From positions 1 through 7,894 of the forward strand of contig DAOVYW010000111.1 in the NCBI GenBank assembly GCA_030635415.1: a stretch of 7,894 bases of DNA, in the 5' to 3' direction. The notes under the pieces are model-generated. The model made no database searches and had not been told where the DNA came from. It saw only the letters and a program-made list of their open reading frames with translations. Of this stretch, positions 5,722-7,894 are shown in pieces (position 1 is the stretch's first letter; each line of letters starts with the position of its first letter). Origin of the DNA: Candidatus Firestoneibacteriota bacterium (lineage in GTDB: Bacteria > Oederibacteriota > JAAXVQ01 > JAUVAV01). The position numbers were made by a program, and so were the translations under genes.

Positions 5722-6825
5722 CTAGTGTCCAGGGAAAAGGACGGCAATGCCGGCCTCGCTGGCTTCGCATACTCCCCGTTCCGTAATCAATCCGGTAATC
5801 AAATGAGCGGGGGTTACATCGAAGGCGTAATTTGCAGCCGGACTGTCCGGAGGCGTTAAAAGCACGCGCTTAATCCTGCCCTCGCATTGTCCGGAGATAT
5901 ATTTGACTTCCTCGCCGGTTCTTTCCTCTATGGGTATCTCTTTTAATCCGTCGCTTAGTTGCCAGTCGAAACTGGATGAAGGCAGGGCCACGTAAAAAGG
6001 GATATGGTTGTCCCGGGCTGCCAGGGCCTTGAGATATGTCCCGATCTTATTCGCGACATCTCCGCGCCGCGTGGTCCGGTCACTCCCCACTATAACCATG
6101 TCAACCAATCCACGTTGCATCAGATGCCCGCCGGTATTATCCGCGATAACCGTGTAAGGAACTCCGTGCTGTCCCAATTCCCAGGCTGTCAGCCGCGCGC
6201 CCTGATTCCAGGGCCGGGTCTCATCAACCCAAACATGTAACTTGATCCCCTGGTTAAAGGCCGCGTAGATCGGGGCCGTGGCGGTTCCGTAATCCACGCA
6301 GGCCAGCCACCCGGCATTACAATGGGTCAGGATGTTTATGGTTTTTCCCTTTTTGATCCGGCTGTCCTCCTGGATCAGCCGCAGTCCGTGCTTGCCGATT
6401 TGTTGGCAGGCCGATTCTTCCTCGCTCGCAATAGCCCGGGCTGTCTCCCCGGCCAGGAGGATTTTTTCATCAGGGGTTTTTCCGGTTTGGATAATCTTTA
6501 ACTGCTTATCAACAGCCCAGGCTAAATTAACCGCGGTCGGCCGGGTGGACTTTAATTCTTCTCCCGCCTTCCGGATATAATCGTTAAAATCATTCGTTGG
6601 GGCCGCTTCTAGAGCAGCGATATACATGCCATAACCAGCGGCCGCCCCAATTAGTATTGCTCCCCTGACATGCATTTCCCGGATGGCGCGGGCAAAATCC
6701 TTGACCGTGGTTAAATCTTCAATAATAAATTCATGCGGCAGCCGGCTTTGATCAATGATTTGCACTAAACCCGGACTCCCGGCTTTCTCCCAAATAGTGC
6801 GATAATCCTGGCCTTGAATCCGCAT
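5722..6825 (-). CDS. mtnA: S-methyl-5-thioribose-1-phosphate isomerase (MtnA family)
   Basis: MtnA converts methylthioribose-1-phosphate, and in related shunts 5-deoxyribose-1-phosphate, from aldose to ketose in the methionine/SAM by-product salvage pathway. It belongs to the eIF2B-alpha-like fold. The 367 residues are full length. Seen are VRGAILIGAAAGYG (53-66), STRPTAVNLAWAVD (93-106), THCNAGWLA (167-175) with the expected catalytic Cys169, DETRPWNQGARLTAWEL (201-217), and GSDRTTRRGDVANKIGTY (247-264) with the expected catalytic Asp249. PFYVALPSSSFDW follows. The first motif usually reads RGAPAIG; here it is RGAILIG, a mild deviation. The ATG at 6825 lies 2 bp after the pgsA stop with only a weak GGGA upstream, which again suggests coupling. 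A salvage kinase or MTA phosphorylase is not in the window. The substrate (methylthio- or plain 5-deoxy-sugar) cannot be decided from sequence. Confidence 0.93.
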   Translation of the reverse strand: MRIQGQDYRTIWEKAGSPGLVQIIDQSRLPHEFIIEDLTTVKDFARAIREMHVRGAILIGAAAGYGMYIAALEAAPTNDFNDYIRKAGEELKSTRPTAVNLAWAVDKQLKIIQTGKTPDEKILLAGETARAIASEEESACQQIGKHGLRLIQEDSRIKKGKTINILTHCNAGWLACVDYGTATAPIYAAFNQGIKLHVWVDETRPWNQGARLTAWELGQHGVPYTVIADNTGGHLMQRGLVDMVIVGSDRTTRRGDVANKIGTYLKALAARDNHIPFYVALPSSSFDWQLSDGLKEIPIEERTGEEVKYISGQCEGRIKRVLLTPPDSPAANYAFDVTPAHLITGLITERGVCEASEAGIAVLFPGH

Positions 6826-6827
6826 AT

Positions 6828-7373
6828 TTATTCCCGGCCGGACGCGGAGAATTCATTGGCTTGCCGGATCCCTATTATAATGTAATCCAGGCCCGCCGCT
6901 GCGGTGATAGCCGCGACTAAATAAGCAAAATAAAGCATTACAGTTCCAAAACCACCCATCAACTCTCCCAGAAGAACTCCGGCCACGCAAATTGACTGGA
7001 TTAAAGTAGCGAGTTTGCCCAGGGAGCGCACCCTGATATTGACCGAACCCCATGTCAGGTAAATAATCAGACAGCCAAGGGAGATAATTACATCGCGTGA
7101 GACCACTACCACAGCAACCCAGACCGGGATACCATTAATCGTGGGTAAAAGGACAAACGCCGAAACCAGCAGCAGCTTATCCGCTATAGGATCCAGGAAA
7201 CTTCCCAGGGCAGTTACCCGGGTACGGCGAGCTACAAATCCATCCAGGGCATCTGTGATGGCGGCCAAGAGAAAATATCCCAAGGCCCAATCCAGGCGCT
7301 GGTAAATAAGCGCGCCGACAAAAAATGGTATAAGAACAATGCGCAGTATGGTGAGCCAATTTGCCAGATACAT
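6828..7373 (-). CDS. pgsA: CDP-diacylglycerol-glycerol-3-phosphate 3-phosphatidyltransferase
   Basis: PgsA transfers a phosphatidyl group from CDP-diacylglycerol to glycerol-3-phosphate, the committed step to phosphatidylglycerol, in the cytoplasmic membrane. The 181-residue length is typical. The N-terminus LANWLTILRIVLIPFFV is characteristic of PgsA among CDP-alcohol phosphotransferases. The catalytic motif is present: Asp41, Asp44-Gly45, Ala48-Arg49, Gly57, Asp61 and Asp65. The spacer between AR and G is 7 residues rather than the commonly quoted 8. RSLGKLATLIQ (116-126) is also typical. Hydrophobic segments lie near 7-24, 28-40, 66-78, 82-107, 121-137 and 143-168. The ATG at 7373 is forced, because an in-frame TAA lies just upstream at 7382-7380. 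AGGAG is an unusually long 13 bases away. First of a pgsA-mtnA-aldolase operon. Confidence 0.93.
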   Translation of the reverse strand: MYLANWLTILRIVLIPFFVGALIYQRLDWALGYFLLAAITDALDGFVARRTRVTALGSFLDPIADKLLLVSAFVLLPTINGIPVWVAVVVVSRDVIISLGCLIIYLTWGSVNIRVRSLGKLATLIQSICVAGVLLGELMGGFGTVMLYFAYLVAAITAAAGLDYIIIGIRQANEFSASGRE

Positions 7374-7409
7374 GATTTTTTACCAGCTCCTTGCATTTTC
7401 AATTCTTTT

Positions 7410-7431
7410 GGGCGGACATGGAAGTCCGCCC
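7410..7431. repeat. GGGCGGAC palindrome between Nudix and pgsA genes
   Basis: GGGCGGAC (7410-7417) and GTCCGCCC (7424-7431) form a perfect 8-bp stem with a 6-nt loop. On the minus strand it reads GCAGGGGCGGAC at its start, echoing GTAGGGGCAACC at 3532. It lies just after the Nudix stop, but A residues, not T, follow the stem on the transcribed strand, so it is a poor intrinsic terminator. It may instead stabilise the mRNA end or simply be a dispersed repeat. Confidence 0.75.
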
Positions 7432-7444
7432 CTGCGATTTACAA

Positions 7445-7894
7445 TTAGTTCCAGACCGTTGGTCTTACCATAATTCCCGATCTGAATTTTTGTTTCCAGG
7501 CGTTTAAAAGTTCTTTGCGGATTTCGGGATAAAATTCCAGGCTCATTAACCTCTCGCGGGAAATCCAGTCCACGCCCTTGATACGCCGGTCCGGATTGAG
7601 TTTCAGGCTTCCGCCAATTATCCTCGCCCGAAAAGTCAGGTTCAGAATATGCCGGCGCCCTTGAGGTTCAATCGACTCGCTGAGCATGAGCAAACGTCCC
7701 ACTACGACCTCAAGCTCCAGTTCCTCCCTGAATTCGCGGGCCAACCCGGCCACACAGGTTTCTCCCCATTCGAGCCCGCCACCCGGCAGTACATAATATT
7801 CCCGCCCAGCCCGTTTATGTTTTACCAACAGTATGCTGTTGCCCCGGGTAACCACCCCGGCCAGCCGGATACGCGGATTATTTTTTATTTTGGC
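7445..7894 (-). CDS. Nudix hydrolase, N-terminus cut by window edge
   Basis: Nudix enzymes hydrolyse nucleoside diphosphates linked to another moiety, such as oxidised dNTPs, ADP-ribose or nucleotide sugars; the substrate here is not predictable. The Nudix box reads GGLEWGETCVAGLAREFREE and continues LEL: G-x5-E-x7-RE-F-R-EE is intact, while the usual Gly after it is Glu. It is preceded by YYVLPGG, the normal lead-in. A GTG at 7855 could start a 136-residue protein. However, the frame stays open to the right edge, and the upstream residues (PRIRLAGVVTRGNSILLVKH) look like a genuine first beta-strand of a Nudix domain. I therefore treat the gene as partial, with its start outside the window. 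149 residues are visible. The stop at 7445 is 71 bp before pgsA; no promoter is evident in that gap, so read-through into pgsA is possible. Confidence 0.9.
   Translation of the reverse strand, partial: AKIKNNPRIRLAGVVTRGNSILLVKHKRAGREYYVLPGGGLEWGETCVAGLAREFREELELEVVVGRLLMLSESIEPQGRRHILNLTFRARIIGGSLKLNPDRRIKGVDWISRERLMSLEFYPEIRKELLNAWKQKFRSGIMVRPTVWN

Overview
The window looks like a chromosomal segment of an anaerobic Gram-positive-type bacterium. My best guess is a Bacillota/Clostridia lineage near the Desulfotomaculum/Pelotomaculum (Peptococcaceae-like) group. The reasons are the M50 protease-trpS-scpA-scpB gene order, the GGAGG-type ribosome binding sites, a four-cysteine tryptophanyl-tRNA synthetase, and short GTAGGGGC palindromes and CCCTTCGACTTCGCT repeats of a kind I recall from such genomes. 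This placement is inference: some other anaerobic phyla share the gene order and repeats. Every convincing gene lies on the minus strand, so transcription runs from high to low coordinates.

Upstream block (7894 to 5094): a Nudix hydrolase gene running in from outside the window, then pgsA (phosphatidylglycerophosphate synthase), mtnA (methylthioribose-1-phosphate isomerase) and a class II aldolase. From pgsA to the aldolase the genes are 2 and 7 bp apart and read as one operon. mtnA plus a class II aldolase suggests salvage of the 5'-deoxy-pentose left over from S-adenosylmethionine chemistry.

Middle islet (about 5093 to 3406): a 114-bp element with 14-bp imperfect terminal inverted repeats, a strikingly AT-rich gene for a cytoplasmic repeat protein that is probably a beta-propeller, a possible pair of tiny ORFs, and a repeat-rich spacer of about 300 bp. 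The composition change and the flanking repeats suggest inserted DNA between two conserved housekeeping operons. A near-perfect 35-bp inverted repeat lies inside the propeller gene.

Downstream block (3405 to 1): a good sigma-70-type promoter leads into a site-2-type M50 protease, trpS, scpA and scpB. The genes are tightly packed (13-bp gap, 4-bp ATGA overlap, 2-bp gap). ScpA and ScpB are the kleisin and winged-helix partners of SMC in chromosome condensation. ScpB leaves the window inside an unusual acidic C-terminal tail built of perfect 51-bp tandem repeats.

I did not find a clear undescribed system. The items most worth a second look are the ScpB repeat tail, the probable [4Fe-4S] TrpRS, the AT-rich propeller islet with its internal palindrome, and the small palindromic repeat families.
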